DNA of 61,920 nucleotides, taken from contig CACJSL010000004.1 of assembly GCA_902596065.1 (NCBI GenBank), forward strand, positions 1 through 61,920, in the 5' to 3' direction. The DNA comes from an uncultured Alphaproteobacteria bacterium (GTDB lineage: Bacteria > Pseudomonadota > Alphaproteobacteria > HIMB59 > GCA-002718135). Made by a program: the position numbers and the translations under genes. Shown here piece by piece: positions 29,440 through 39,469 of this stretch. Positions within the stretch are counted from its first letter, which is position 1. Each line of letters opens with the position of its first letter. A model generated the notes under the pieces. It worked only from the letters and a program-made list of their open reading frames with translations. It did not search any database and was not told the DNA's origin.

Positions 29440-32400
29440 ATGAAAAATATCTTTTTAGCTTTTTTTTTATTTCTTTTTTTGCCATCGGCAAGTTTTGCTT
29501 TTTCTAAAAAAGAAGCAATTTACCAAGATGGTAGTCAATTACATGAATGGTCAATTAAAGCAGGCTATCATATATCTTGGATGGAATGTGCAACAGGAGG
29601 TAATGGATCAAAAGTTGCAAAAACTATTAAACAAGAAGTTGCCAAACTTTCTTGGCCAGACTTTAAGGTTTTAAATGTTGGCATAAACCTTAGCAGTAGT
29701 AATCCTCCTAAGTTTGTTGGTTTTTTTTGTAACTCAGGTGTTAATAAATTTGACATGGTTGAGGCTAAACTAAAAAATTATGTTACAGAATTAAAACTAC
29801 TTGTTTTGACAGATGGTAGTCAAACAACAGAAACCTCTAAAACTAACTCAGATGACAGCGGAATAATAGAAATAGCAGGCTCTTCCTATCCTTATTCAAG
29901 CAAAACACCTCTAATGGCTAAAGAATCTAAATATGCAGGTGAGGATCATGAGTGGCTAAGATTATGTGGAGGTGAGGCAGCTGAGAATGCAAGAGAGGTT
30001 GAAAAAAAAGTAAAACAACTATCTACTCCTGATTATAAAATATATCAAAAAGCAAAAAACAGAGAAAGGTCAAAAAATTATTCTCATTCTACTGGGTGTA
30101 CTGATAATGTTGGATGGGTTATTAGAGAAAATAATAATTTCATTAAGGCTCTTAAACGTAAAGTAGATAAAAAGCTCGGTCTTGTTAAAGAAAAAACTAG
30201 TGGGAAAGATGAAGTCGTACCAAAAATTGAAGCAAATAAAAAGTTTTTGTGGTGTTTAGATATTTCTGAGGAAAGGGGGTTTATCTATGTAAAATCATCT
30301 GTTTTAAAATCTTGCTATGAAAATCAAATAGAAATTACCAGAGCTCAATATAATAATTTAATAGCTAATAAAATAACAGCACAAGAAATAATTGATAGTC
30401 AAGATGACTCAACAGACCCAACACTATTAGATTTGAAAAAATTTGCTAATAGAAATTGTGATAATGTTCCAGCAGTTAATACTAATAAGGGCATCAAATG
30501 TTCAAATCAATTAGATGGAGCTACAATAATTAAACAAACTGAAACAGATTCAAAGCAAGTATTCGAGGATCAATCTGAAAATAACAAAGAACTTCAAGAG
30601 GCCCAACACTATATTAATGATCTTTTGAATTACATCAAAATAAACCCTAGCACTTTTGATATTATTGAAATCACTAAATTTATGATTGGTAATAAAAATA
30701 TTTTGAATGGTAGTTGGACTGATTTAGAACAGGAAGGCTTTAAGCTATTTAAAAATTATACTGAAGCTTCAAAGGATTTTTTAGATTTTCATAATAAACA
30801 AAATAATCTTCGTGAAGAAGAAGCAGCAAATAATTTGGTTACAGCTGAGAATGAATTAAAAAAACTCATTAATTATTTTACATACTTTTTACAAAATAAT
30901 TTAACCTCTGTTTTAGCACCTGATATTCTAGCAAATATTGATCTCGCTAGAGATACATTGTCTTCAAAAGAAATAAATAAGTTAAATAGTATAATTGAGA
31001 CATTAAATACTTTTATAAACGATAAAAATCTTATTTCTGATTACCAAGAATTTCAAAATGAGCAAATAGATGAAGTAGTTACTAAAAAAGAAACCAAAAA
31101 AGAAACCAAGAAAGTAGAAAAGAAAATTAATAATAATCTTATTACTTTAAAAGAAGACTTTAAAAGAGCGCAAAGTGCTCTTAATAAACTAGGATTTTAT
31201 GAAGGTGTAATTGATGGTCTTTTTGGAAGAGTTTCTCTTAAAGCTCTTAATGCATGGCAAGAAAAAACAGGCTTAACCATTACTACAACTATTTCATTTG
31301 ATCTACTAACTACTCTAGAAAATGCAGCAAATGATTTTGATCAAGTAATTGTTAAACAAGAAATTATTGAAGATATAGAAAAAACTGAAGCTGGTATCTT
31401 CAATGCAGAACAACAAGCAGCTCAACATTTTCTGAATGATTTTTTAATTTTTATTAAGGATAATCCTACATCTTTTGATATCATTGAAATTACAGAATTA
31501 ATTTCTGTTAATAAAAGTATTTTAGAAGGTCAATGGAATGAAGTTCAACAGAAAGATTTTATACAGTTTAAAAATTATGTTTCCATTTCAGATGAATTTT
31601 TAAAATTTCATTCAAAGCAAAATGATCAACGTCAAAAGGATATTTTAAATAAGATTGCTACTCAAAACACAAAGTTAAAAAATATAATTTCTTATTTAAA
31701 ATTTTATTTACAGAATAATATTACTTCGGATATTGCAACAATTGTTATTAAAAATATAAAATATGCTGAAAAATCTCTTGAGGATCAAAATCTTGGAGTA
31801 TTAACTAATGCTAATAATGAACTAGAAAAATTTATAAATAATCAAAATTTAACTGATGAATACAAAGCTCATGTTAGTTCATTATCTTCTCAAGATGAGT
31901 TAGTTGTAACTAGTACAATTAATGAAGTAGATTTACTCAGTTTTGACATTATCAAAAACGCTACTGACTCTGATTTTATTACTTTAGTTAATTTATCAGG
32001 TAAGGCTCCTAATGCTATTCTCAATTTAGAAGGAAAAGTTGTGTTTGAAAAGGACATTGCACTTTCATGTTTTTATCAATCTAAAACAATTAAAAATGAC
32101 TTAAAATATTATTTGTATGATAAGGTTGCGAATAAAAAGTTTTTAGCTTTTGATCAGGGTTTTGAATGTAATCAAAACAACTTATTAAATTATGATCTAA
32201 TCTTTTTTGAAAAAGATGCATTATTGCGTGAAGACAAAAGCTATGTAAGTTCTTTAGCGGCTGCTATAGCTTCTGATCATTTGCAATTATTTTCTATGAT
32301 ATCAAAAAAAGAATATGAAAAAGATTTTTTACAACGTGAAATGTTCGCAGAGCAAATATCAGAGGATGTATTAAATGAAACAAGATTAGGTTATGGTTCA

Positions 32401-33309
32401 TTAATTATTGATAATGATAATACTTCTTTGTGTACTGATGTTAATTCATCTCTTGGTCATATAAGTATTATGAATTTACTTGCTAATGAATTTACAAGAA
32501 TGGGATATGGAAAATCTGTAAATGATGTTGTTTTCAATAATACTGAAGATACCTTCATAAATGTTCAACGAGGTAATTGTGGCTTTATTTATGCTGGAGA
32601 AGAATCACTTAAAAATCTTATGATAGCATTTGAAAACTCTAATACAAAGTTTAGTGTTTTGCCTATTTGGTTATCTAATAAACAAGTTGCAGATGAACAA
32701 GAAAGACAAGAAAATAAAGAAAAAAATGTATTAGTTGATTTGCAGAAGAAAAAAGAACAATTAGAAAAAGAAAAAAAACTTAAAGAAGAACGCTTAAAGG
32801 CCGAAGGTATTTTAAAGGCACAAGAAGAAAAAGCTCTAAGGGATCGCAATAGAGTTGTTGTTGAGGCACATGTCGAATTAATTGAAAATGAAATTAAAAT
32901 TTTATTTAATAAAGATAAATTTAAAAAAACTTGGCTCTATGAATCTTATCCTAATTTGGGAAAACTAATGGATACAAAGTTTAAGGAAAAATGGGAGTTA
33001 GACCAATCAAGTGTTTCAATTAACGATTATGGTCTTAGTGATTATAAAGGACGAAAAATTGCAACTTTCATTACTGATATTAATTTTAGATTGATGAATA
33101 GAGACTTGGGTGAGTATGAAACTATGTGTATTCGGTTAGCAATTATTGCCGACAGTGAATTCTCTCGTTGGAGAGAGCCAGAGGCTGCAGTTTGTAAAGT
33201 GGATGATGATAAAAATTTAACTGAAGAAGAATTATACGAAAAGTATAAAAATGCATTTGATAATTACAAAAAAAGATTAAATTTTCAAAGTGCATGGATT
33301 GTTGAATAA
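29440..33309 (+). CDS. Large exported protein with a peptidoglycan-binding domain and duplicated modules; function unknown
   Basis: Signal peptide MKNIFLAFFLFLFLPSASFA; PG_binding_1-like AQSALNKLGFYEGVIDGLFGRVSLKALNAWQEKTGL; two ~150-aa repeats around it. Confidence 0.75.
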   Translation: MKNIFLAFFLFLFLPSASFAFSKKEAIYQDGSQLHEWSIKAGYHISWMECATGGNGSKVAKTIKQEVAKLSWPDFKVLNVGINLSSSNPPKFVGFFCNSGVNKFDMVEAKLKNYVTELKLLVLTDGSQTTETSKTNSDDSGIIEIAGSSYPYSSKTPLMAKESKYAGEDHEWLRLCGGEAAENAREVEKKVKQLSTPDYKIYQKAKNRERSKNYSHSTGCTDNVGWVIRENNNFIKALKRKVDKKLGLVKEKTSGKDEVVPKIEANKKFLWCLDISEERGFIYVKSSVLKSCYENQIEITRAQYNNLIANKITAQEIIDSQDDSTDPTLLDLKKFANRNCDNVPAVNTNKGIKCSNQLDGATIIKQTETDSKQVFEDQSENNKELQEAQHYINDLLNYIKINPSTFDIIEITKFMIGNKNILNGSWTDLEQEGFKLFKNYTEASKDFLDFHNKQNNLREEEAANNLVTAENELKKLINYFTYFLQNNLTSVLAPDILANIDLARDTLSSKEINKLNSIIETLNTFINDKNLISDYQEFQNEQIDEVVTKKETKKETKKVEKKINNNLITLKEDFKRAQSALNKLGFYEGVIDGLFGRVSLKALNAWQEKTGLTITTTISFDLLTTLENAANDFDQVIVKQEIIEDIEKTEAGIFNAEQQAAQHFLNDFLIFIKDNPTSFDIIEITELISVNKSILEGQWNEVQQKDFIQFKNYVSISDEFLKFHSKQNDQRQKDILNKIATQNTKLKNIISYLKFYLQNNITSDIATIVIKNIKYAEKSLEDQNLGVLTNANNELEKFINNQNLTDEYKAHVSSLSSQDELVVTSTINEVDLLSFDIIKNATDSDFITLVNLSGKAPNAILNLEGKVVFEKDIALSCFYQSKTIKNDLKYYLYDKVANKKFLAFDQGFECNQNNLLNYDLIFFEKDALLREDKSYVSSLAAAIASDHLQLFSMISKKEYEKDFLQREMFAEQISEDVLNETRLGYGSLIIDNDNTSLCTDVNSSLGHISIMNLLANEFTRMGYGKSVNDVVFNNTEDTFINVQRGNCGFIYAGEESLKNLMIAFENSNTKFSVLPIWLSNKQVADEQERQENKEKNVLVDLQKKKEQLEKEKKLKEERLKAEGILKAQEEKALRDRNRVVVEAHVELIENEIKILFNKDKFKKTWLYESYPNLGKLMDTKFKEKWELDQSSVSINDYGLSDYKGRKIATFITDINFRLMNRDLGEYETMCIRLAIIADSEFSRWREPEAAVCKVDDDKNLTEEELYEKYKNAFDNYKKRLNFQSAWIVE

Positions 33310-33336
33310 GTAATTATTTATGACAAATGAGTTTTT

Positions 33337-34167
33337 GTGAAAGTTGAATTATTATCAGGAGCTTTGGGAGCAGAAATTACAGGTATAAATTTACGTGATA
33401 CATCAGACAATAATATAAAAATAATTAAAGATCTTTTATGGGAACACAAAGTAATTTTTTTTCGTGAACAAGATATTTCTCATCAAGAACAAATTGATTT
33501 TGCTAAGTGTTTTGGCCCTATAGAACATCACGCGTATGTGAAAGGATTACCTAATCATCCTGAAATATTAAGAATTGTTAAAGAGCCATACGAAAAAAAC
33601 AATTGGGGAGAAAATTGGCACAGTGATGTAAGTTATAATCATGAACCTACTCAAGCTGTTATTTTAAAATCTGTGGAAATACCGCCAATTGGTGGAGATA
33701 CAATGTTTGCTAATATGGAACTTGCATGGGAAACACTAGATGAGAAATTAAAAAATCAAATAATAGATAAAAAAGCCTTACATAGCTCTCTTGGAATGTC
33801 GTTTTTTGTAGATAATTATGCGGGAATGGAAGCAAAAAAAGTAGATATAGACGAATATTCTAATGAGCATCCTATTGTAAGAACTCATCCTGAAACAAAA
33901 AAGAAAATTTTATATGTAAATTGGACTTATACAAAAAAAATTATAGGATTAAGTAAAAAAGAAAGCGATGAATTATTGATGAAAATTTTTAAGCATCAAG
34001 AAAGATTAGAATTAACATGTAGATTTAGGTGGACTAAAAATGCAGTGGCAATATGGGATAACAGAAGTGTCATACATTATGCAATAGCTGACTATTTTCC
34101 TAATAGAGGTTTAGGACACAGAAGGATTATGGACCGAGTAGCTATTAAAGGAGATAAACCTTTTTAA
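33337..34167 (+). CDS. TauD/TfdA family dioxygenase (taurine dioxygenase-like)
   Basis: GTG start; GALGAEITGINL, VIFFREQDISHQEQIDFAKCFG, WHSDVSY, IWDNRSVIHYA, HRRIMDRV. Confidence 0.92.
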   Translation: MKVELLSGALGAEITGINLRDTSDNNIKIIKDLLWEHKVIFFREQDISHQEQIDFAKCFGPIEHHAYVKGLPNHPEILRIVKEPYEKNNWGENWHSDVSYNHEPTQAVILKSVEIPPIGGDTMFANMELAWETLDEKLKNQIIDKKALHSSLGMSFFVDNYAGMEAKKVDIDEYSNEHPIVRTHPETKKKILYVNWTYTKKIIGLSKKESDELLMKIFKHQERLELTCRFRWTKNAVAIWDNRSVIHYAIADYFPNRGLGHRRIMDRVAIKGDKPF

Positions 34168-34201
34168 TTTTAAAACTAAATTATTTAAACAAGATTTGTT
34201 T

Positions 34202-35707
34202 TTAAGTTATTTTGATCCAAGTTGATTTTACTTGAAGATAATTTTCTAGAGCTTGTGCACCGTTATCTCTTCCGATTCCAGATTGTTTATATCCACCAAG
34301 AGGAATTGTTGAGTCAACACCTTCCTCATAGTTATTTATATAAACTGTTCCTGCACGAATTTCTCTTGATGCCCTTATTGCTTTGTTAATATCATTCGTC
34401 CACACACCAGCTGCTAGTCCATATTCAGAGTCATTAGCAATTGAAACAGCCTCATCAAAATTAGAAAAAGCTAAAGTTGTTAACACGGGTCCAAAAATTT
34501 CTTCTTGAGCAATCTTCATATTGTTCTTAACATTCTTAAAAATAGTAGGTTCAAAATAACAACCACCTGTTTCTTTCATTGTTATATTTCCACCAACTTC
34601 AATATCAGCCCCCTCTTTTTTACCTATATTTACATATTTATTTATTTTTTCTAACTGCTCAGTATTTACTATTGCTCCAGCAAATGAATCTGGATTTAGC
34701 GGATCTGAAGGTTGCATTTTTTTACTTAATTGAACAACTTTATTGATGAAATCTTTTTCAATATCTTTTTGGATTATAAGTCTAGATCCTGCCGAACAAA
34801 CCTCACCTTGATTTCCAAAGATAGCATAAGCAGATGCTTCTGCAGCTCTATCAAGATCATCACAATCTGCAAAAATAATATTTGGTGATTTTCCACCACA
34901 CTCCAGTTGCACTCTTTTCATATTGGATTGACCAGAATATTGAAGTACTAGTTTACCAACTTCGCCTGATCCAGTAAAAGCTACACAATCAATATCATTA
35001 TGAAGACATAATGATTTGCCTGTAATAGGCCCATCTCCTGGAAGTACTGAAAATACTCCATCAGGTACTCCAGCTTCAGAGAGCAAAGCACCAATTTTAA
35101 TAGCGCTCATCGGAGATTGTTCTGCAGGTTTTAATATAACAGAATTACCAGTAATAAGCGCTGGAGCAATTTTCCATATTGCCATCCATAATGGATAATT
35201 CCAAGGTACTATCGCTGCTACAACTCCAATTGGCTCTTTGGTAATTAAGCCCAAATATTCTTTTGAACTTGGTGAAATATCATCAAAAAGCTTATCAATT
35301 ATTTCAGCATACCATTCAATATTATCTATACTAGTTGGTAAGTCAGCATTGTAAGTATCATTAATTGTTTTACCCATGTCTATGGTATCAAGGAGTGATA
35401 ACTCCAAACGATCTCTTTCCAATAGTATAGCAAATTTTAAAAGTATTTTTTTTCTTTGACCTGGTGAAAGATTTGACCAATATCCTTTATTAAAAGTTTC
35501 TTTAGCTTTAGAAACAGCTAAATCAATATCTTCTTGCTCAGCAAAAAAAACTTGATTTACAATACTTCCATCAATTGGAGAAATATTTTCAAATGATTTT
35601 TCTGAAATTGATTTTTGATATTTCCCATTAATAAATAATTGAGAGGGATAACTTAAATTAGATTTTGTTTTTTTAATATTTTCAAAGGTTAAACTCATTG
35701 TTGACAA
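34202..35707 (-). CDS. Aldehyde dehydrogenase family protein
   Basis: VAAIVPWNYPLWMAIWKIAPALITGNSVILKPAEQSP, FTGSGEVGKLV, LECGGKSPNII, NQGEVCSAGSRL. Confidence 0.95.
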   Translation of the reverse strand: MSTMSLTFENIKKTKSNLSYPSQLFINGKYQKSISEKSFENISPIDGSIVNQVFFAEQEDIDLAVSKAKETFNKGYWSNLSPGQRKKILLKFAILLERDRLELSLLDTIDMGKTINDTYNADLPTSIDNIEWYAEIIDKLFDDISPSSKEYLGLITKEPIGVVAAIVPWNYPLWMAIWKIAPALITGNSVILKPAEQSPMSAIKIGALLSEAGVPDGVFSVLPGDGPITGKSLCLHNDIDCVAFTGSGEVGKLVLQYSGQSNMKRVQLECGGKSPNIIFADCDDLDRAAEASAYAIFGNQGEVCSAGSRLIIQKDIEKDFINKVVQLSKKMQPSDPLNPDSFAGAIVNTEQLEKINKYVNIGKKEGADIEVGGNITMKETGGCYFEPTIFKNVKNNMKIAQEEIFGPVLTTLAFSNFDEAVSIANDSEYGLAAGVWTNDINKAIRASREIRAGTVYINNYEEGVDSTIPLGGYKQSGIGRDNGAQALENYLQVKSTWIKIT

Positions 35708-35778
35708 TATATACTATTATTTTTTTTTAAGCATCCTTTTTAGAGCTGAGAAATGTGAAATCCTGCTATGAGTAAATT

Positions 35779-36285
35779 TTAAAAATTTATTTTTTTTATA
35801 TAAAAAGAATATAGCATTAAAAAACACCCCCAAAACACAACCATTGTTGTCATAGCTAAAATTATATTTTTACTAGAAGCTATATCCAGTGGTATACCTA
35901 AATAATATGTAGGAGGAGCAAGTACGGCACCTATCAAGAAGGATAGCAATAAATAATTTTTTAAAAAAACAAGAACATTTACAAATAAAGTTGTAAAACT
36001 AGGCCAGAGAACTAAAAACCAAATTGGCATATAGCCTATCATAATATTAGATTTAATATTAAATAGTTGAGTATACCCAAGAATACTATCAAACAAATAT
36101 CCAATAAATGAAAAGAGCAGACATATTTTTAATGCTCGAATTTTAAATTTAACAAAATAGAAAAAAGTAGACAAATATAAAATTCCTACAACAATACCAA
36201 GTAAAGGATAATTGTAATATTCACCAAAAACACAAAATATCCATGTTAATTGATATCCTGTTAGTGTTAAAAATATGTTTTTCAT
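35779..36285 (-). CDS. Small integral membrane protein, probably DUF2878 family
   Basis: 168 aa with several TM helices; resembles DUF2878 (YQLTWIFCVFG... GYMPIWFLVLWPSFTTLF). Confidence 0.55.
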   Translation of the reverse strand: MKNIFLTLTGYQLTWIFCVFGEYYNYPLLGIVVGILYLSTFFYFVKFKIRALKICLLFSFIGYLFDSILGYTQLFNIKSNIMIGYMPIWFLVLWPSFTTLFVNVLVFLKNYLLLSFLIGAVLAPPTYYLGIPLDIASSKNIILAMTTMVVFWGCFLMLYSFYIKKINF

Positions 36286-36382
36286 AAATTTGTGTAAATA
36301 TATAGTGTATTATATTTAATATTGTATTTATTTATTATCTAAAATTTTGTACTATTTTTTTTAATTGCAAGATTGATTTAAG

Positions 36383-37300
36383 ATGACTGAAAAAAACTCA
36401 AATTATAAAGATGTGGATGTAACAAGTCCAGGAAACTCAGATTTAAATAATATAAATGAAAAAATAGATTTTATGAATATTGATGAGACAGATTTTGAAT
36501 CGATGTCTCTGGGAGAAAAAAAACGCCATCTTGAAGTCGAAGGATATACTATTCTTCCTAAAGCTGTAGATGCTTCAAAGATTGAACAGATAAAAAAAGA
36601 AATGAAAGATGCACCTATGCAGACAAAGGATTATAGTGACTGCCAGACTTTTCATTTAGAGCCACAGTGGTATAGTCCTGCAGTTGCGTCCTTGATAGCT
36701 AACCCACCAGTAGTTGAATTTCTTGAAGAGTTATGTGGTCCAGAAATAATTTTTACTAGGGGTTTTTTTCACCGGACACTTCCGGGCTCACCTCCCGTAT
36801 CAATGCATACTGATGGGCAGCCCTTCGGCTCTTCAATTTTTGGATATGAGGGAAGTTCTCCTAAACTTTTACGTGTAATTTATTATTTTGATGATTTAAC
36901 TAAAGAACGTGCACCGTTTAGAATTTTACCACGATCCCATCTTTCTTTTCATGCTGAAGCTAATCCATATAAAAGATATAAATCTCATCCAGAAGAAATC
37001 ACTATATGTGCCGAAGCAGGAACTGCTATAGTTTTCCCAGTAAATATATTTCATGGTGTTCATCCCAATTTAGCTGATACTCGTCGTACGATGGTACAAT
37101 TTGGTTATCGTCCAATTTGGGCAGGCCCTATTAAACCTATGGAAGAGTGGGATCCTGAACTTGTAGAAAAGGCACCTAAAGAAACTAAACGTTTTCTTAA
37201 AAGTGTTAACAGTTCAGGAGTTGAATGGGAACAGCCCCACAAACCTAAAGGAATGAAATCAGAAGCCTCAGCTATTAATCCTAGTAGGTGGGATAAATAG
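36383..37300 (+). CDS. Phytanoyl-CoA dioxygenase (PhyH) family protein
   Basis: VSMHTDGQPFGSS..., FRILPRSH, FPVNIFHGVHPNLADTRRTMVQFGYRP. Confidence 0.82.
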   Translation: MTEKNSNYKDVDVTSPGNSDLNNINEKIDFMNIDETDFESMSLGEKKRHLEVEGYTILPKAVDASKIEQIKKEMKDAPMQTKDYSDCQTFHLEPQWYSPAVASLIANPPVVEFLEELCGPEIIFTRGFFHRTLPGSPPVSMHTDGQPFGSSIFGYEGSSPKLLRVIYYFDDLTKERAPFRILPRSHLSFHAEANPYKRYKSHPEEITICAEAGTAIVFPVNIFHGVHPNLADTRRTMVQFGYRPIWAGPIKPMEEWDPELVEKAPKETKRFLKSVNSSGVEWEQPHKPKGMKSEASAINPSRWDK

Positions 37301-37359
37301 TATCTGTAATTTATTTAGATAGAGAGTCAGTTTCCTAATCTATATAGGTACTGAAAATT

Positions 37360-38025
37360 ATGTTAACAAAAATAATTTATGTATTAACACTTAAAACAAT
37401 TCCTAAACTTCATTGGAGTTCTTCACATGAATATAATTTAAAACCAAAAATAGTAACTGTTTTATATTTAATTTTCGGGTTAATGTTATTTGGTTTAGGT
37501 GAGACATTAATAGTAACAGCAAATATTGGAGTTAGCCCCTGGTTCGTGCTTCATCAAGGATTGTCTTTTATCACTGGTTATACAATTGGAATAACTACAT
37601 TTATAGTCAGTGTAATTTCCCTACTATTCTGGTTTCCATTAAAACAAAAACCAGGAATTGCTACAATTCTAAATGCTATACTGATATCGATAGTTATTGA
37701 TTTATCTTTACCATTTTTACCAAAACCAGATATTTTTTTATTACAATTATTCCAAGTAATTTTTGCAATACTAATCATTGGAATAGGAAGTGGATTTTAT
37801 TTAGCAGCTAACTTAGGCCCAGGTCCAAGGGACGGACTTATGACGGGCATCAATAAGCAAACTGGTTTATCTTTTTCTCTAATCAGATTAGTGCTTGAGT
37901 TAAGCGTTGTTGGTCTCGGTTTTTGGTTAGGCGGTATAATTGGTATAGGAACTGTTTTATATGCGGTTGGAATAGGTTATTCAGTTTCTTTAGGTTTATT
38001 TTTGGTTGGAAAGTTTTATAAATAA
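37360..38025 (+). CDS. YczE/YitT-like integral membrane protein
   Basis: GETLIVTANIGVSPWFVLHQGLS, LGPGPRDGLMTGINKQTGLS. Confidence 0.75.
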   Translation: MLTKIIYVLTLKTIPKLHWSSSHEYNLKPKIVTVLYLIFGLMLFGLGETLIVTANIGVSPWFVLHQGLSFITGYTIGITTFIVSVISLLFWFPLKQKPGIATILNAILISIVIDLSLPFLPKPDIFLLQLFQVIFAILIIGIGSGFYLAANLGPGPRDGLMTGINKQTGLSFSLIRLVLELSVVGLGFWLGGIIGIGTVLYAVGIGYSVSLGLFLVGKFYK

Positions 38026-38041
38026 AAATTATTATAGGTAT

Positions 38042-38365
38042 TTAATCTTTTCTAAAAACTTCTTCTAATTCTACCCAGCCCTCAAACTTTTCTTGGTGTT
38101 CAAGAGGCCTAAACATATTTTCATGAAATTTTTCCCATTCTATAAATCTTGGATCATTTTTCATTTTTGTCATATCTTTTTCAAAATCATCACCATGATA
38201 TTCAAAAAAAGCAAAAAGCCTGTCTTCTTGAGCAAAAATTGAATAATTTTTAATTTTGCTCTCTGAAATTTTCTCTAATATATCAGGCCAAACATCAGAG
38301 TGAGTTTTTTTATACTCTGCAATAAACTCTGGCTTAATACCTATTACCAACCCTTTTCTAATCAT
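38042..38365 (-). CDS. L-rhamnose mutarotase family protein
   Basis: IKPEFIAEYKKTHSDVWPDILEKISESKIKNYSIF ... RPLEHQEKFEGWVELEEVF. Confidence 0.85.
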   Translation of the reverse strand: MIRKGLVIGIKPEFIAEYKKTHSDVWPDILEKISESKIKNYSIFAQEDRLFAFFEYHGDDFEKDMTKMKNDPRFIEWEKFHENMFRPLEHQEKFEGWVELEEVFRKD

Positions 38366-38416
38366 AGTATTTATTTTAAATTTTTTTAATAAATTGTAAA
38401 TTTTAAATCTTAATAC

Positions 38417-38833
38417 TTATTCAAATTTATCTGAGTAAAACCAAGGAATTAATATTGTCAAAAAAAAATATAAACAAAAAAACAATACTATAGGTAATAA
38501 AATATTATAGATCCCAATTTCAGCTATTGGTCCAAAAATAGAAGCATAAATTGTAAATAGAACATTTGAACCTAAAAACCAATACCCCCCTGATTTTTTA
38601 AGTTTATATAAAAGAAATATTCCGTAAATTATACCAATTTCAAAAATTATGAAAACAATCAAATCTATTGTTGTAGGCTTGATAAAAGAATCTACTCCAG
38701 GAAAACTTGCACCTTCTCCAAAATAGCCAATAATTACAAATCTATAAATTGTATCAATTGTATCTCCAGCTAAGAGGATTATCATTACCCAATATACCAA
38801 CTTAAATGAATTTTCTTTAAAACCTTCACTCAT
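38417..38833 (-). CDS. Hypothetical four-TM membrane protein
   Basis: 138-aa ORF with hydrophobic segments; no family recognised. Confidence 0.55.
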   Translation of the reverse strand: MSEGFKENSFKLVYWVMIILLAGDTIDTIYRFVIIGYFGEGASFPGVDSFIKPTTIDLIVFIIFEIGIIYGIFLLYKLKKSGGYWFLGSNVLFTIYASIFGPIAEIGIYNILLPIVLFFCLYFFLTILIPWFYSDKFE

Positions 38834-38843
38834 AGTAGAAAAA

Positions 38844-39320
38844 TTATTTATATTTTATTGATCTATTTACTGGTAAAGGTTTTGCCTCTTCTTTTTCTGG
38901 AATCACATAAGCTATAGCACAATGATCTAGACAATATGGTTTATCATCGAACCTTTCTTTACCGCAAAAATGAAAATCAGATTCATCAGGATGACCCATT
39001 GGCCACTCACAACCTCTCTTTGAACTTGAAATAAAAATATTTTTAACAGATGGTTGAAAATTGCTAGTATTAATTTGGTTTATTTCTGACTCTTGTTTTT
39101 CAAAATTTAATTTTGGCATTACTGGTGAACGTGCTTTTTTTCTATCGGGCTTAACCGCTGTTCTTCTTATTGGCGAAGGCCTTCTCTCTAATCCAATCCT
39201 ATGAGCTTTACCCACAACAGCATTTTTCGTAAAACCTAACAATTTACCTATTTGAGCAGTAGGAAGCCCTTGATCCCATAATTCTTTTAAGCGAAGGACA
39301 TTATCATCATTCCAAGACAT
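38844..39320 (-). CDS. gcrA: GcrA-family cell cycle regulator
   Basis: MSWNDDNVLRLKELWDQGLPTAQIGKLLGFTKNAVVGKAHRIGLERRPSPI; C-terminal GCEWPMGHPDESDFHFCG...PYCLDHCAIAY. Confidence 0.93.
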   Translation of the reverse strand: MSWNDDNVLRLKELWDQGLPTAQIGKLLGFTKNAVVGKAHRIGLERRPSPIRRTAVKPDRKKARSPVMPKLNFEKQESEINQINTSNFQPSVKNIFISSSKRGCEWPMGHPDESDFHFCGKERFDDKPYCLDHCAIAYVIPEKEEAKPLPVNRSIKYK

Positions 39321-39469
39321 AAATTATATACTCTCCTTACAATAGTCTCTATATATAGTATCTTGGATATAGACTAATATACTAAATATGTATTTTTTTA
39401 AACAAAAAACTGCCATTTTTTTAAAAAAATGTAGAAAAACTGTGGTTAATTAGGATAAAAAATTGAATT

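Noticed and set aside
32589-32849. 86-aa Ser/Phe-rich minus-strand ORF
   Set aside because: Antisense of a K/E-rich coiled segment in the large exported protein; composition is the expected mirror of AAA/GAA codons.
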